Shown: positions 16,246 through 26,560, counted from the stretch's first letter. The stretch is DNA of 64,000 nucleotides from JAVVHH01 sp964613945 (GCA_964613945.1 CAZTJC010000001.1:124001-188000), one strand, 5' to 3'. Made by a program: numbers and translations. Notes: generated by a model not told the origin, from the letters alone.

Positions 16246-19059
16246 TCACTCCGCCGCGATACGGTTCCGGCGTGAGGCGTCGGGGGTTGCGGGTGGGGTG
16301 TCGACGGGCGGTGCCAGAGCGACCAACAGCGCTTGCCGTAGGACCGCCAGCTTGCGATCATTTTCGACCTTCAGGCCGAAGATGTCCTTGACGTAGAATA
16401 CGTCCACCGCACGCACGCCGTAGGTCGTGACATGGGCGCTGGCGATCTGTAGCCCCTGCTCGCTGATGGCCGCAGTGACGTCGTGCAGGAGGCCAGGCCG
16501 ATCCCGCCCGTTGACCTCCAGCACCGTGTGGGTGTGGCTGGCGCGGTTGTCCACCACCACGCGCGGCGAGACGTGGATGGCGCGCATCCGCCGGCCCAGC
16601 AGCGCCGCGGAGGCCCGCTTGATCTCGCTGGCGATGGCCAGCTGACCGGACAGCGCTTGATCGATCAGCACGTGCAGCCGGGCCAGCCGGTGCGGCGCGT
16701 CGAACATGCCGCCGGCCGCGTCCTGGATCCAGAAGGTGTCAAGCGCGCTGCCGTTGGTCATCGTGTGAATGCGGGCGTCGACGATGCTGGCCCCGGCCAC
16801 CGCCAGCGCACCGGCGATGTGGCTGAACAGCCCGGCGTGGTCGGCGGTGTAGACCGTCACTTCCGTCACTTCGCGGGCCGGCATCGGCTGCGTGTCGACG
16901 GTCAGCGGCGCCTTGCGGCCCTCGGCCTCGCGGATGAGGCGGGCGTGTCGGGCATGAGTCTCCGGATCGAAGCTGAGCCAGTAGCCGGGGTAGCCCAACT
17001 CGAGAAAATGCTGAATGTCGGGCTGTGGCCAGTCGTCGAGCAAGCAGACGGCAGCCTCCTTGGCGCGCGCGACACGGACGTCCCGCTCCGTGGTGGCCAG
17101 CCCGCCGGCCAGCACGTCGGCGACCCGGCCATACAGCTCGCGCAGCAGCATCGCCTTCCAGCCGTTCCACACCTTCGGGCTGACCGCCCGCATGTCGGCG
17201 ACCGTCAGGATCAGCAGCAGCTTGAGCCGCTCGGGCGACTGGATGGTGTCGGCCAGGTCGAGGATGGTCTTGGGGTCGTCGATGTCGCGCTTGAACGCGG
17301 TCTGGCTCAGCAGCAGGTGATGCAGCACCAACCAGCTGACCGTCTCGGTCTGCTCGCCGGAAAGGCCGAGTGCCGGGCCGACCTCAAGCGCGATCTCGGC
17401 ACCGAGTTCCGAATGGTCGCCGCCGCGCCCCTTGGCGATGTCGTGCAGCAGGGTCGCGACATACAGCGCACGACGGGATTGCAGGTCATCGACCAAGGAG
17501 GTGGCGATCGGAGCGATGTCTTTCAGCTCGCCGCGTTCGAGCGCATCCAGGACCCGCAGCGCCTCGATCGTATGTTCGTCGACGGTGAAGACATGGTAGG
17601 TGTCGAACTGCATCTGGCCGACGATGCGGGCCCAATCGGGGATGAATCGGCCGAGGAAGCCGGTTTCGTTGAGAACCGCCATCCAGCGAGCGCCGTCGCC
17701 GGCGGTGCAAAGCAGGTTGGTGAATAGGTCCGCCGCTTCCGGCTCGGACCGAAGCCCGATCGCCTGGCGCTCATGCCGGATCAACGCCCGCAGCGCCAGC
17801 GGATGCAGCTGCAGATGCCGGTCCCGCGCCGTCTGCAGGATGCGGAGGATGTTGAGCGGCTCGCGCTCGAAATCCCGGCCCGGCGCGCTCATGAGCTTGC
17901 CGTCGGCCAGGATGAAGCCTTGCTCGAACAGCGCGCGATCCGTCTCCGGCTGGGTGGCCGGCGGGCCCAGGGCGGCGCGGACCAGCGCCGGTTCGAGCAC
18001 GGCCGTGATGCGGGTGATCTCGCGGGCGGTGAGGAAATAGTGCCGCATGAACCGCTCGACGCCGTCCTGCCGGCCATGGCGCGTGTAGCCCATGCGGGCG
18101 CCGACCACAGGCTGCAGGTCGAAGGTCAGGCGGTCCTCGGCGCGGCCGGCGATGTAGTGCAGGTGAAAGCGGACGGTCCACAGGAACGACCAGGAGCGGC
18201 GGGTGTGCTTGGCCTCGCTGGCGGTCAGGATGCCGCCGCCCGGGCTGTCGGGGCCGACCAGCTCGCCCATCACCTGGGTGCCGAAGACGTAGCGGCTCAT
18301 CCAGTACAGTGTCTGCAGGTCGCGCAGGCCGCCCTTGCCTTCCTTGATATTGGGCTCGACCAGGAACGGGCTGTCACCGTAGCGGCGATGCCGGGCGTCG
18401 CGCTCGGCCTGCTTGGCGACTAGGAACGCGCCGGCGCCGTCGGCGCGGCAGAAGGCGACGAAACGCTCGCTGAACTCGCTGAACAGCGCCGCGTCGCCGG
18501 TCAGCAGGCGCGCGTCGATCATGGAAGTGCGGATCACCATGTCGCGCTCGGCGTCGTGCAGGCAGTCATCGACCGAGCGCGTCGCGTGCCCGACCTTGAG
18601 CCCGAGATCCCACAGGAAGTAGAGCATGAACTCGACAACCGCGAGCGTGCCCGGAACGGCCTTCTCGGGGGTGATAAACAACAGGTCGATGTCGCTGAAG
18701 GGTGCCAGCACGCCGCGGCCGTAGCCACCGGTCGCGACAACGGCGAGCGGGCCGGGCTGGCCCGCCGGGTCCCCGCCGGTGTCCTGCTCCTGAGCGAAGC
18801 CGTGCAGCGCCGCGATCACGCCGTCGGTCAGCTCGCCCAGCAGCCGGCCGGCACGCAGGCCCGGCATGTTACCGGTCTCGAACAGCTCCTGCACGTGGTG
18901 CTGCACGCGAGCGACGTAACGGCGGAACACCGCCAACGCAGCATCGCGCGGTACTGCACCACCCGTCCCGCTGCCGGCAGGGACCAGCTCCCCGAGTGCA
19001 GCTTTCAAGATGTGGAGCGCATCCTCCGGATGCTCGGGCAGTGGCGATGGCAGCGACAT
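16246..19059 (-). CDS. glnD: Bifunctional uridylyltransferase/uridylyl-removing enzyme GlnD
   Basis: Senses glutamine and adds or removes UMP on PII proteins, controlling nitrogen assimilation. The 937-residue protein shows, in order, the nucleotidyltransferase motif G-G-Y-G-R-G followed by S-D-I-D-L-L (about residues 112-127), the HD phosphohydrolase motif L-L-H-D-I-A-K-G (about 515-522), and two C-terminal ACT domains (about 725-800 and 840-910). Length and domain order are those of a full GlnD. It lies 49 bases after the mutS stop on the same strand. Confidence 0.96.
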   Translation of the reverse strand: MSLPSPLPEHPEDALHILKAALGELVPAGSGTGGAVPRDAALAVFRRYVARVQHHVQELFETGNMPGLRAGRLLGELTDGVIAALHGFAQEQDTGGDPAGQPGPLAVVATGGYGRGVLAPFSDIDLLFITPEKAVPGTLAVVEFMLYFLWDLGLKVGHATRSVDDCLHDAERDMVIRTSMIDARLLTGDAALFSEFSERFVAFCRADGAGAFLVAKQAERDARHRRYGDSPFLVEPNIKEGKGGLRDLQTLYWMSRYVFGTQVMGELVGPDSPGGGILTASEAKHTRRSWSFLWTVRFHLHYIAGRAEDRLTFDLQPVVGARMGYTRHGRQDGVERFMRHYFLTAREITRITAVLEPALVRAALGPPATQPETDRALFEQGFILADGKLMSAPGRDFEREPLNILRILQTARDRHLQLHPLALRALIRHERQAIGLRSEPEAADLFTNLLCTAGDGARWMAVLNETGFLGRFIPDWARIVGQMQFDTYHVFTVDEHTIEALRVLDALERGELKDIAPIATSLVDDLQSRRALYVATLLHDIAKGRGGDHSELGAEIALEVGPALGLSGEQTETVSWLVLHHLLLSQTAFKRDIDDPKTILDLADTIQSPERLKLLLILTVADMRAVSPKVWNGWKAMLLRELYGRVADVLAGGLATTERDVRVARAKEAAVCLLDDWPQPDIQHFLELGYPGYWLSFDPETHARHARLIREAEGRKAPLTVDTQPMPAREVTEVTVYTADHAGLFSHIAGALAVAGASIVDARIHTMTNGSALDTFWIQDAAGGMFDAPHRLARLHVLIDQALSGQLAIASEIKRASAALLGRRMRAIHVSPRVVVDNRASHTHTVLEVNGRDRPGLLHDVTAAISEQGLQIASAHVTTYGVRAVDVFYVKDIFGLKVENDRKLAVLRQALLVALAPPVDTPPATPDASRRNRIAAE

Positions 19060-19108
19060 TATCTATACTCTACGGCGTATTGTTTGAACGTGGAACCAAC
19101 TCCGCGTT

Positions 19109-21682
19109 TTATTTGCCGTGTTCGGCGGCGAGCGACTTCAGGGCGTAGAGCGCCTCGAGCGCCTCGCGCGGGGTCAGCCGGTCCGGATCGATCGCGCCCA
19201 CCGCATCGTGCAGCGTGTCGTGCAGCACGACTGGGCTCTCCTCGGCGGATCCTTCACCCAGATGCGCGAACAGCGGCAGGTCTGCCGGCATGCCGTGGCC
19301 GTTCTTCTCCAGCGCGGCGAGTAGCCCGCCAGCCCGCTTCACGGTTGCAGCCGGAACCCCGGCCAGTTGCGCGACATGCACGCCCCAGGAGCGTCCCGCC
19401 GCCCCCTCGGCCACCTCGTGCAGGAACACCACGCTGCCGCGCCATTCCTTCACCCGCATCGTATGGGCGCAGAGGTGCCGCAGCTGCGGGCCCAGGCGGG
19501 CCAGTTCATGGAAATGGGTGGCGAAGATCGTGCGGCAGCGGATCTGCCCGTGCAGCGCCTCCAGCACGGCCCAGGCGATGGCGAGGCCGTCCAGCGTGCT
19601 GGTGCCGCGGCCTATCTCGTCCACCACCACCAGCGAGCGCGGCCCGGCCTGGTGCAGGATCGCCGCGGTTTCCGTCATCTCGACCATGAAGGTCGAGCGG
19701 CCGCGCGCCAGGTCGTCGGCGGCGCCGACGCGGCTGAACAGGCGATCAACGATTCCGATCTCGGCGCTCTCGGCCGGCACCGGCAGCCCGGCCTGGGCCA
19801 GCACCGCCGCCAGCGCGTTCTGCCGCAGAAAGGTGCTCTTCCCCGCCATGTTCGGCCCGGTGAGCAGCAGCAGCCGCTTGGCCGGCGACAGGTCGCAATC
19901 GTTGGGCACGAAGCCGGCCGCACTGCCGAGCGCGCGTTCCACCACCGGGTGCCGCAGGCCCTTGACGCAGAATGCGGCGTCGTCGCGCACCACCGGGCGG
20001 CACCAGCGCCCGCCTTCTGCCAGGCGCGCGCAGGCCTGTAGCACGTCCAGAGTGGCCAGCGCGGTCGCCGCGCCGGCCAGCGCGTCGGCCTCGGCCATGA
20101 CGGAGCAGACCAGATGCGCCAGCACGGCCTGCTCGCGGGCCGCAGCCCGGTCGGCCGCCTCGCCGATGCGGCGGTCTAAGTCGGCCAATTCCGCGGTGGT
20201 GAAGCGGGCGCCGTTGGTGGTGGCCTGGCGCATTTGCAACGCCGGGTCGGCGCGGAGCTTTTCGACGGCGGCGGACGGCGCCTCGATTACGTAGCCGAGT
20301 TGCGCGTGATGCTTGATCTTGAGGGAGGCGACGCCGAACCGTTGCGCGTAGTCTAGCACCATGCCGGCCACGACCCGGCGGCTATCGTCGCGCAACGCCC
20401 GCTCGGCATCCAGCTCGCCGTCGAAGCCGGGAGCGATCGCGCCGCCATCCTCGCTGCGCGCCGGCGGCGTCTCCACGAGCGCCCGCTCCAGCGTGGCTTG
20501 CAGCGACCCATCGACCATCAGGGCCGCGAGCGGAAACGGCGCGCCGCCCAGCGCCGCCGCGATGGTGCCGGCGGCCTGCAAAGCGGCGCGGACGGAGCCG
20601 AGGTCGCGCGGGGTGCCGCGCGCCGCACCGATGCGCCCCAGCGCGCGGGCCAGATCGGGCACACCCTTCAAGGCCGCCCGCAGACGGTCCAGCACTGCCG
20701 GATGGTCCAGCAGCCAGCTCCACCAATCCTGACGACCGGAGATCTCCGACACGTCCAGCAGCGGCCCCGACAGCCATTGCGCCAGCAGGCGCGCGCCGGC
20801 CGCGGTGGAGGTTCGGTCGATCGCCGCCAGCAGGGTGTGGCCGCCGCCATCGCGGGCACGGGTGATCTCCAGGCTCGCCCGCGTGGCGGCATCGAGCATC
20901 ATCTCGCCACCGAGCCCGGCGCTGACCGGGCGTGACAGCCGCGGCAGATTGCCGGCCTGGGTCAGACGCAGGTAGTCGAGCGCCAGGGCGGCGGCGACCG
21001 TCTCGGCATCGCTGAACACGCCGAACGACTCCAGGCTGGTCGCCCCGAAGGCGGCGGCGACGCGGGCGCCACCGGCCAGCGGGGCGGGCGGCGCCACCTC
21101 CGGGCCGCGCCGGGCTGCCCAGTCGCCGAGGTCGAGGCCGGGTGGCGCCAGGATCTCCGCGGGCTCGAGCTTGCCCAACAACGCCATCAGCTCCGCCGCT
21201 TCCGTCGCCGCGGTTTCGAACAACCCGGTCGAGACGTCCAACCACGCGACCCCAAGGCGCTCACCGAGCCGCGCAATCGCCAGCAGCAGGTTCGGCCGGT
21301 GCGCCTCGAGCAGGCTGTCCTCCGTCAGCGTGCCGGGCGTGACCAGGCGCACGATCTCGCGCTTAAGCGGGCCCTTGCCGGCGCGCCCCTTGGCCGGCTC
21401 CATCTGCTCGGCGACCGCGACGCGGAATCCGCGCCGGATCAGCCGCGAAAGATAGGCCTCGGCGGCATGGACAGGGACGCCGCACATTGGGATCTTCTCG
21501 CCACCATGCTCGCCGCGCCGGGTCAGGACGATGTCGAGCGCCCCGGCGGCGGCTTCGGCATCGGCAAAGAACAGCTCGTAGAAATCGCCCATGCGCAGGA
21601 GCAGCAGCGCGTCGGGGTGGACTTCCTTGAGCCGGAACCATTGCGCCATGCTCGGCGAGGCGCCGGCGGCGTCAGGTATCAT
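19109..21682 (-). CDS. mutS: DNA mismatch repair protein MutS
   Basis: Recognises mismatches and starts repair. The 857-residue protein has the mismatch-reading M-G-D-F-Y-E-L-F segment near residues 31-38, Walker A G-P-N-M-A-G-K-S-T (about 610), Walker B/signature D-E-I-G-R-G-T-S-T-L-D-G (about 690) and A-T-H-F-H-E-L. All domains of MutS I appear to be present. It is transcribed away from the divergent efflux operon, with about 155 bases between the two starts. Confidence 0.97.
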   Translation of the reverse strand: MIPDAAGASPSMAQWFRLKEVHPDALLLLRMGDFYELFFADAEAAAGALDIVLTRRGEHGGEKIPMCGVPVHAAEAYLSRLIRRGFRVAVAEQMEPAKGRAGKGPLKREIVRLVTPGTLTEDSLLEAHRPNLLLAIARLGERLGVAWLDVSTGLFETAATEAAELMALLGKLEPAEILAPPGLDLGDWAARRGPEVAPPAPLAGGARVAAAFGATSLESFGVFSDAETVAAALALDYLRLTQAGNLPRLSRPVSAGLGGEMMLDAATRASLEITRARDGGGHTLLAAIDRTSTAAGARLLAQWLSGPLLDVSEISGRQDWWSWLLDHPAVLDRLRAALKGVPDLARALGRIGAARGTPRDLGSVRAALQAAGTIAAALGGAPFPLAALMVDGSLQATLERALVETPPARSEDGGAIAPGFDGELDAERALRDDSRRVVAGMVLDYAQRFGVASLKIKHHAQLGYVIEAPSAAVEKLRADPALQMRQATTNGARFTTAELADLDRRIGEAADRAAAREQAVLAHLVCSVMAEADALAGAATALATLDVLQACARLAEGGRWCRPVVRDDAAFCVKGLRHPVVERALGSAAGFVPNDCDLSPAKRLLLLTGPNMAGKSTFLRQNALAAVLAQAGLPVPAESAEIGIVDRLFSRVGAADDLARGRSTFMVEMTETAAILHQAGPRSLVVVDEIGRGTSTLDGLAIAWAVLEALHGQIRCRTIFATHFHELARLGPQLRHLCAHTMRVKEWRGSVVFLHEVAEGAAGRSWGVHVAQLAGVPAATVKRAGGLLAALEKNGHGMPADLPLFAHLGEGSAEESPVVLHDTLHDAVGAIDPDRLTPREALEALYALKSLAAEHGK

Positions 21683-21838
21683 CGTTTGGGCAGCATCGTG
21701 CGGCTACTCTCTCCTTGTAGGTCACACCTTCGCCCATACCGACATCTCGCGCTCTTGGACGCACCTGCGCATGACACGCTTCCGTGATGCAAGAGTGTGG
21801 ATTTGGCGCAGTGCAGCAAAACAAGGTACATTGCAACG

Positions 21839-23002
21839 ATGCGCATCGCCTCGGCCCTGCTCCTTGTTCTGCTCGCCTGCCCTCACGCTGGTCATGCGCA
21901 AGGCGCGGCCGGTCCGCCCGCCGTTGGCGTCGTCACGGCGAAGCGAACCTCCGTGGTCGAGGAGGTCGAGTTCGTCGGCCGGATCCAGGCGGTGAACCGG
22001 GTCGACTTGGTAGCCCGCGTCACCGCCTTTATCGAGAAGCGCCTGTTCGTCGAGGGTTCCGAGGTCAAGGCCGGGCAGCTGCTGTACCAGCTGGAACGCG
22101 GCCCGTTCGAGGCGCAGGTCGCCGCACAGGCCGCGACCGTCGCGCAGGCGGAAGCAACGGTGCAGAATAACGGCCTCAAGCTCGGTCGGGTGCAGTCGTT
22201 GCTCAACACGCCGGCGGGCCAGCGCAGCCTGGTGGACGATGCCATCGCCGCGCAGCGCACCGGGCAGGCGGTTCAACTCGCCGCGCAATCGCAGCTGCGG
22301 CAAGCGCAGATTAACCTCGACTACACTGACATCAAGGCCCCGATCGACGGCCTGATCAGCCGCACCAGCGTCACCGTTGGCAACGTCGTCGGGCCCGCGA
22401 CCGGCACGCTGGCGACCATCGTCAGCCAGGACCCGATGTATGTCGTGTTCCCCGTGTCGCTGCGCGCCGCGCTCGACTTGCGCGACAAATACGCCAGCAA
22501 TGGCGGCTTCGGGGCGGTGACGATCAAGCTGCGGCTGCCGACCGGCAAGATGTATGGCACGGCCGGCACGTTGAACTATGTCGACAACACGGTGGCCACC
22601 ACGACCGACACCGTGGTGCTGCGCGGCACCATCCCCAACCCGGTCCGCACCGGCGCCAAGGCGGGAGAAGTGGCCTCGCGTGACCTGACCGACGGCGAGT
22701 TCGTCACCGTGCTGCTGCAGGGCGTGGCGCCGGTCGAGGCGATCGGCATCCCGCGCGCGGCCATCCTGTCGGACCAACAGGGCAACTACGTCTGGGTGAT
22801 CGGCGACGGCAACAAGGCGGAGGCGCGCCGGGTCCAGCTGGGCCAGAGCTCGCCCGAGACGGCGATCGTGTCGTCGGGCATCAAGGAGGGCGAGATGGTG
22901 GTCGTCGACGGCGTGCAGCGCGTACGGCCCGGTGCCGTCGTCAACCCCGGTCCGGCAGCGACGCCCCCTACCCTCGCCCCCACCCCGGCACCGAAGACCT
23001 GA
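21839..23002 (+). CDS. RND efflux periplasmic adaptor (membrane fusion protein, AcrA type)
   Basis: Bridges an RND pump to an outer-membrane channel. I start it at the ATG at 21839, which has an AAGG about ten bases upstream and opens with a signal sequence; a start at 21797 would add 14 residues with no sense. The hydrophobic segment ends L-L-A-C followed by H-A-G-H-A-Q, so it could be a lipoprotein or a cleaved Sec substrate. Lipoyl-type V-G-R-I-Q-A-V-N-R-V, an alpha-hairpin and the second lipoyl half D-I-K-A-P-I-D-G-L-I-S-R are clear. The stop is one base before the pump gene starts. Confidence 0.93.
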   Translation: MRIASALLLVLLACPHAGHAQGAAGPPAVGVVTAKRTSVVEEVEFVGRIQAVNRVDLVARVTAFIEKRLFVEGSEVKAGQLLYQLERGPFEAQVAAQAATVAQAEATVQNNGLKLGRVQSLLNTPAGQRSLVDDAIAAQRTGQAVQLAAQSQLRQAQINLDYTDIKAPIDGLISRTSVTVGNVVGPATGTLATIVSQDPMYVVFPVSLRAALDLRDKYASNGGFGAVTIKLRLPTGKMYGTAGTLNYVDNTVATTTDTVVLRGTIPNPVRTGAKAGEVASRDLTDGEFVTVLLQGVAPVEAIGIPRAAILSDQQGNYVWVIGDGNKAEARRVQLGQSSPETAIVSSGIKEGEMVVVDGVQRVRPGAVVNPGPAATPPTLAPTPAPKT

Positions 23003-23003
23003 G

Positions 23004-26000
23004 ATGATCTCCGCCGTCTTCGTCGACCGTCCCCGCCTGGCGATCGTCATCGCCATCATTATGACGCTGGCCGGCGCGCTGGCCATGCTGCGCATCCCGG
23101 TGGCGCAGTTCCCCGACATCGTGCCGCCGCAGGTGCAGGTCACCACGCGCTACCCCGGCGCATCCGCCTCCGTGGTCGAGTCGACCGTCGCGCAGCCGCT
23201 CGAGGCGCAGGTCAACGGTGCGGACCGGATGATCTACATGAAGTCCAACTCGGGCAACGATGGCAGCTACGGCCTGACCGTCAGCTTCGAGCTGGGCACC
23301 AACCCGGACATCAACACCGTCAACGTCAACAACCGCGTCCAGGCCGCGCTGTCGCGCCTGCCGCAGGAGGTGCAGCGCCAGGGCGTCACGGTGCAGAAGC
23401 GTTCCTCGGCGATCCTGGAGTTCCTATCGTTCAGCTCCGAAGGCGCCAAGCAGTCGCCGCTGTTCATCAGCAACTACGTCACCATCAACGTGCTGGACCG
23501 GTTGAGCCGCGTGCCCGGGGTCGGCTCGGCGTCGCTGTTCGGCGCGCTGGATTATTCCATGCGCATCTGGCTCGACACCGCGCGGCTGGTCAGCCTCAAC
23601 CTGTCCCCCAACGACGTCATCACCGCGATCCAGCAGCAGAACGTGCAGGCGCCGGTGGGCCGGGTCGGCGGCCGGCCGACCAGCAACGACACGCAGTTCC
23701 AGATCAACCTGCAGACCAAGGGCCGTCTCACCTCGCCGGAGGAATTCGGCAACATCGTGCTGCGCGCCAATCCGGATGGCTCGCTGCTTCGCGTGCACGA
23801 CGTCGCCCGGGTCGAACTGGGTGCGGCGACGCAGGACAGCGAAAGCCGGCTCAATGGCAATCCGGCCGTCACCGTCGGCGTCTATCTCGCGCCCGGCGCT
23901 AACGCCGTGCAGACCAGCGAGCGGGTGCAGCAGGCGCTGAACGACTTGCAAACCCGCTTCCCCGAGGGCCTGAAGTCTACCGTCTTTTACAACAGCTCGA
24001 GCTTCGTCTCCGACACCATCGAGGAGGTGATCCATACCCTTGCCGAAGCCTTCGTGCTGGTGGTCCTGGTGGTGTTCATCTTCCTGGGCAATTTCCGCGC
24101 GACGCTGATTCCCACCTTCGCCGTTCCGGTCAGCCTGATCGGCACGTTCGCGGTGCTGCTGGTGATCGGCTACTCGGCCAATACCGTCTCGTTGCTGGCC
24201 CTGGTGCTGGCGATCGGCATCGTGGTCGACGACGCCATCGTCGTGGTCGAGAACGTCGAGCGGGTGATGGAGGAAGAGCCGCACCTTACCCCTAAGCAGG
24301 CCACCAAGAAGGCGATGGGCCAGATCACCGCCCCGATCATCGCCATCACCCTGGTGCTGCTCTCCGTGTTCGTGCCGATCGGCTTCATCCCCGGCATCTC
24401 CGGCACGCTGTTCCGGCAATTCGCGGTGACAATTTCGGTGGCGATGCTCGTCTCGGCGATCAACGCGCTGACGCTGTCGCCGGCGCTGTGCGGCGTGTTC
24501 CTCCGCCCGCATCACGGGCCGCGTCGCGGCATCATGGGCCGCATCGGCCGCGGCATCGACTGGGCCCGCGACGGTTACGCCAACATCGTCGCCCGATTGA
24601 TCCGCTTTTCCGTGATCTCGCTCGTCCTGGTCGGCGCGTCGGTCGCCGGCATCTTCGCCCTCAGCCTGAAGACCCCGACCGGCTTCCTGCCCGACGAGGA
24701 CCAGGGCGCGTTCTTTGTCGCCGTCCAGTTGCCTGACGCCGCCAGCGTGACCCGCACGCGCGAGGTGGTTCAGCGCATCGAGGGCATCACCCGCGACATC
24801 CCGCAGATCCAGAACGTGCTGGGCATCGTCGGCTTCTCGCTGCTCGACGGTAGCAACCAATCCAACGCCGCCTTTATGGTCATGCGGCTTAAGCCGTTCG
24901 CCGACCGAGCGGCGGCAGCCGACAAGGTGCAGGCGGTGATCGGCCGCATGTTCGGCCAGTTGCAGCAGATCCGCTCGGCCAGCGCATTCCCGTTCAACCT
25001 GCCGCCGATCATCGGGCTATCCACGTCGGGCGGCTTCGAGTACCAGCTGCAGAACCTCGAAGGCGCCGACCCGGCGGCCATGGGCGGCGTGCTGAACGGC
25101 CTGCTCGCCGCCGCCAATCAGGACCCGGCGCTCGCCCGCGTGTTCAGCACCTTTAGCGCCACCACGCCGACCATCTTCCTCGACATCGATCGCGAAAAGG
25201 CGCAGGCGCTCGGCCTGTCGATCAGCAACGTGTTCACCGCGCTGCAGGCAACGCTGGGCGGAATTTACGTCAACGACTTCAACCTGTTCGGCCGCATCTG
25301 GCAGGTCAACATCCAGGGCGAGGCCGCCGACCGGACCGACATTCCCTCGATCTGGCAGATCCAGGTCCGCAACGACAAAGGTCAGATGGTGCCCATGCGC
25401 AGCATCGCGTCGGCGCGCATCGTGCTGGGGCCGCAAACCATCAGCCGCTACAACAACTACCGCTCGATCGGCATCAACGGCACGCCCAAGCCCGGCGTCT
25501 CCTCCAGCGCCAGCCTGGCCGCGATGGCGGCGGTCAGCAAGAACGTCCTGCCGTCTGGCTACGCCTACGAATGGACCGGCACGGCCTATCAGGAAGTCTC
25601 GGCCTCCGGCCAGACCGCCTACATCCTCGGGTTGGCGGTGCTGTTCGCCTACCTGTTCCTGGTGGCGCTGTATGAAAGCTGGGTGATTCCGGTTCCGGTG
25701 TTGCTGTCGGTGACGGTGGGCGTGTTGGGGGCGTTCGCCGGGCTGCTAATCGCCGGGTTGTCGCTGGATCTGTATGGGCAGATCGGGCTGGTGGTGTTGA
25801 TCGCGCTGGCGGCCAAGAACGGCATCCTGATCGTCGAATTCGCCAAGGAGCAGCGCGAGGCCGGCAAGAGCATCCGCGAGGCCGCCCGGCTCGGGGCGCA
25901 GACGCGATTCCGCGCGGTGATGATGACGTCCATTGCCTTCATCCTCGGCCTGATCCCGCTGGTGACGGCCAACGGCGCGGCCATGATCAGCCGCCGTTCG

Positions 26001-26156
26001 GTCGGCACGCCGGTGTTCGCCGGCATGCTCGCAGCCTCCGTATTCGGCATCTTCCTAATTCCGATGCTGTATGTCTGGTTTCAGAGCGTGCGCGAATGGG
26101 CCAAGAACCGCTTCGCCGGCACCCCCAACCGCGAGCACGCCGATGCCGCCGAGTGA
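23004..26156 (+). CDS. RND multidrug efflux transporter, HAE1/AcrB type
   Basis: Inner-membrane proton-driven drug exporter, 1050 residues from the ATG at 23004, one base after the adaptor stop. The frame is open further upstream, but the family start M-I-S-A-V-F-V-D-R-P fixes the ATG. The transmembrane-4 proton-relay motif V-V-D-D-A-I-V-V-V-E-N and the transmembrane-10 lysine in A-A-K-N-G-I-L-I-V-E-F are both intact, so it should be active. No TolC-like gene follows, so the outer-membrane channel must be encoded elsewhere. The substrate is unknown. Confidence 0.96.
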   Translation: MISAVFVDRPRLAIVIAIIMTLAGALAMLRIPVAQFPDIVPPQVQVTTRYPGASASVVESTVAQPLEAQVNGADRMIYMKSNSGNDGSYGLTVSFELGTNPDINTVNVNNRVQAALSRLPQEVQRQGVTVQKRSSAILEFLSFSSEGAKQSPLFISNYVTINVLDRLSRVPGVGSASLFGALDYSMRIWLDTARLVSLNLSPNDVITAIQQQNVQAPVGRVGGRPTSNDTQFQINLQTKGRLTSPEEFGNIVLRANPDGSLLRVHDVARVELGAATQDSESRLNGNPAVTVGVYLAPGANAVQTSERVQQALNDLQTRFPEGLKSTVFYNSSSFVSDTIEEVIHTLAEAFVLVVLVVFIFLGNFRATLIPTFAVPVSLIGTFAVLLVIGYSANTVSLLALVLAIGIVVDDAIVVVENVERVMEEEPHLTPKQATKKAMGQITAPIIAITLVLLSVFVPIGFIPGISGTLFRQFAVTISVAMLVSAINALTLSPALCGVFLRPHHGPRRGIMGRIGRGIDWARDGYANIVARLIRFSVISLVLVGASVAGIFALSLKTPTGFLPDEDQGAFFVAVQLPDAASVTRTREVVQRIEGITRDIPQIQNVLGIVGFSLLDGSNQSNAAFMVMRLKPFADRAAAADKVQAVIGRMFGQLQQIRSASAFPFNLPPIIGLSTSGGFEYQLQNLEGADPAAMGGVLNGLLAAANQDPALARVFSTFSATTPTIFLDIDREKAQALGLSISNVFTALQATLGGIYVNDFNLFGRIWQVNIQGEAADRTDIPSIWQIQVRNDKGQMVPMRSIASARIVLGPQTISRYNNYRSIGINGTPKPGVSSSASLAAMAAVSKNVLPSGYAYEWTGTAYQEVSASGQTAYILGLAVLFAYLFLVALYESWVIPVPVLLSVTVGVLGAFAGLLIAGLSLDLYGQIGLVVLIALAAKNGILIVEFAKEQREAGKSIREAARLGAQTRFRAVMMTSIAFILGLIPLVTANGAAMISRRSVGTPVFAGMLAASVFGIFLIPMLYVWFQSVREWAKNRFAGTPNREHADAAE

Positions 26157-26185
26157 CCCCGGAAACACTGGACGCCGGTTTGTTC

Positions 26186-26213
26186 GCTGACCGCGTGAAC
26201 CTTTTTGGTCAGC
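26186..26213 (+). terminator. Weak hairpin after the RND pump gene
   Basis: GCTGACC and GGTCAGC form a perfect 7-bp stem with a 14-base loop containing five T residues. It starts 30 bases after the pump stop and ends before the next small gene. It could attenuate or end efflux transcription. The long loop and lack of a T run after the stem make this uncertain. Confidence 0.3.
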
Positions 26214-26257
26214 CCGGCTTTCCTCCCCGCGACATCCCTGCGGATAGGATCAGACCA

Positions 26258-26524
26258 ATGCACACCCTGGTATCGAGATTAGCGACCACGACCCTCACCG
26301 TCGGCATGATCGGGCTGATGACCGCCTGCACCCAGGGCGAGCCCGGCCATGTCAATCCGGCTTCGATCGGCACAGGCTCATCGACTACCCGTCCTTTGCA
26401 GGCGGCGCCGACCCCGGCGTTGAGCACCGTCGGCGCTGCGGACGCACCGAGCTTCGGCCCCGGGATTGGTGCCGAACTCAACACTGGCATCGGCGTGCAG
26501 CGCTACAATCCGCTGGTTCCCTGA
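26258..26524 (+). CDS. Small putative lipoprotein, unknown function
   Basis: The 88-residue product has a positively charged and hydrophobic N-terminus ending in a lipobox-like L-M-T-A-C near residue 24, followed by a Gly/Pro/Thr/Ala-rich mature part with no recognised domain. A purine-rich GGATAGGAT lies just upstream of the ATG. The open frame extends 54 codons further upstream into the pump gene, but the signal peptide argues for this ATG. It could belong with the efflux pair only by position; I do not recognise the family. Confidence 0.65.
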   Translation: MHTLVSRLATTTLTVGMIGLMTACTQGEPGHVNPASIGTGSSTTRPLQAAPTPALSTVGAADAPSFGPGIGAELNTGIGVQRYNPLVP

Positions 26525-26535
26525 GCCAATCGCGC

Positions 26536-26560
26536 CGAGGGGGCCGCCGACGCCCCCTTG
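26536..26560 (+). terminator. Hairpin after the small lipoprotein gene
   Basis: GGGGGC pairs with GCCCCC around a 7-base loop, and the stem extends outward by three more pairs including one G-T wobble. It starts 12 bases after the lipoprotein stop. There is no following T run, so rho-independent activity is uncertain. Confidence 0.45.

Noticed and set aside
21722..23146. 474-codon minus-strand frame opposite the RND adaptor
   Set aside because: Asp/Arg/His-rich shadow frame; the plus strand carries a complete adaptor.
23424..24860. 478-codon minus-strand frame opposite the RND pump
   Set aside because: Highly charged, His/Asp/Arg-rich translation typical of an antisense frame; the pump is intact on the other strand.
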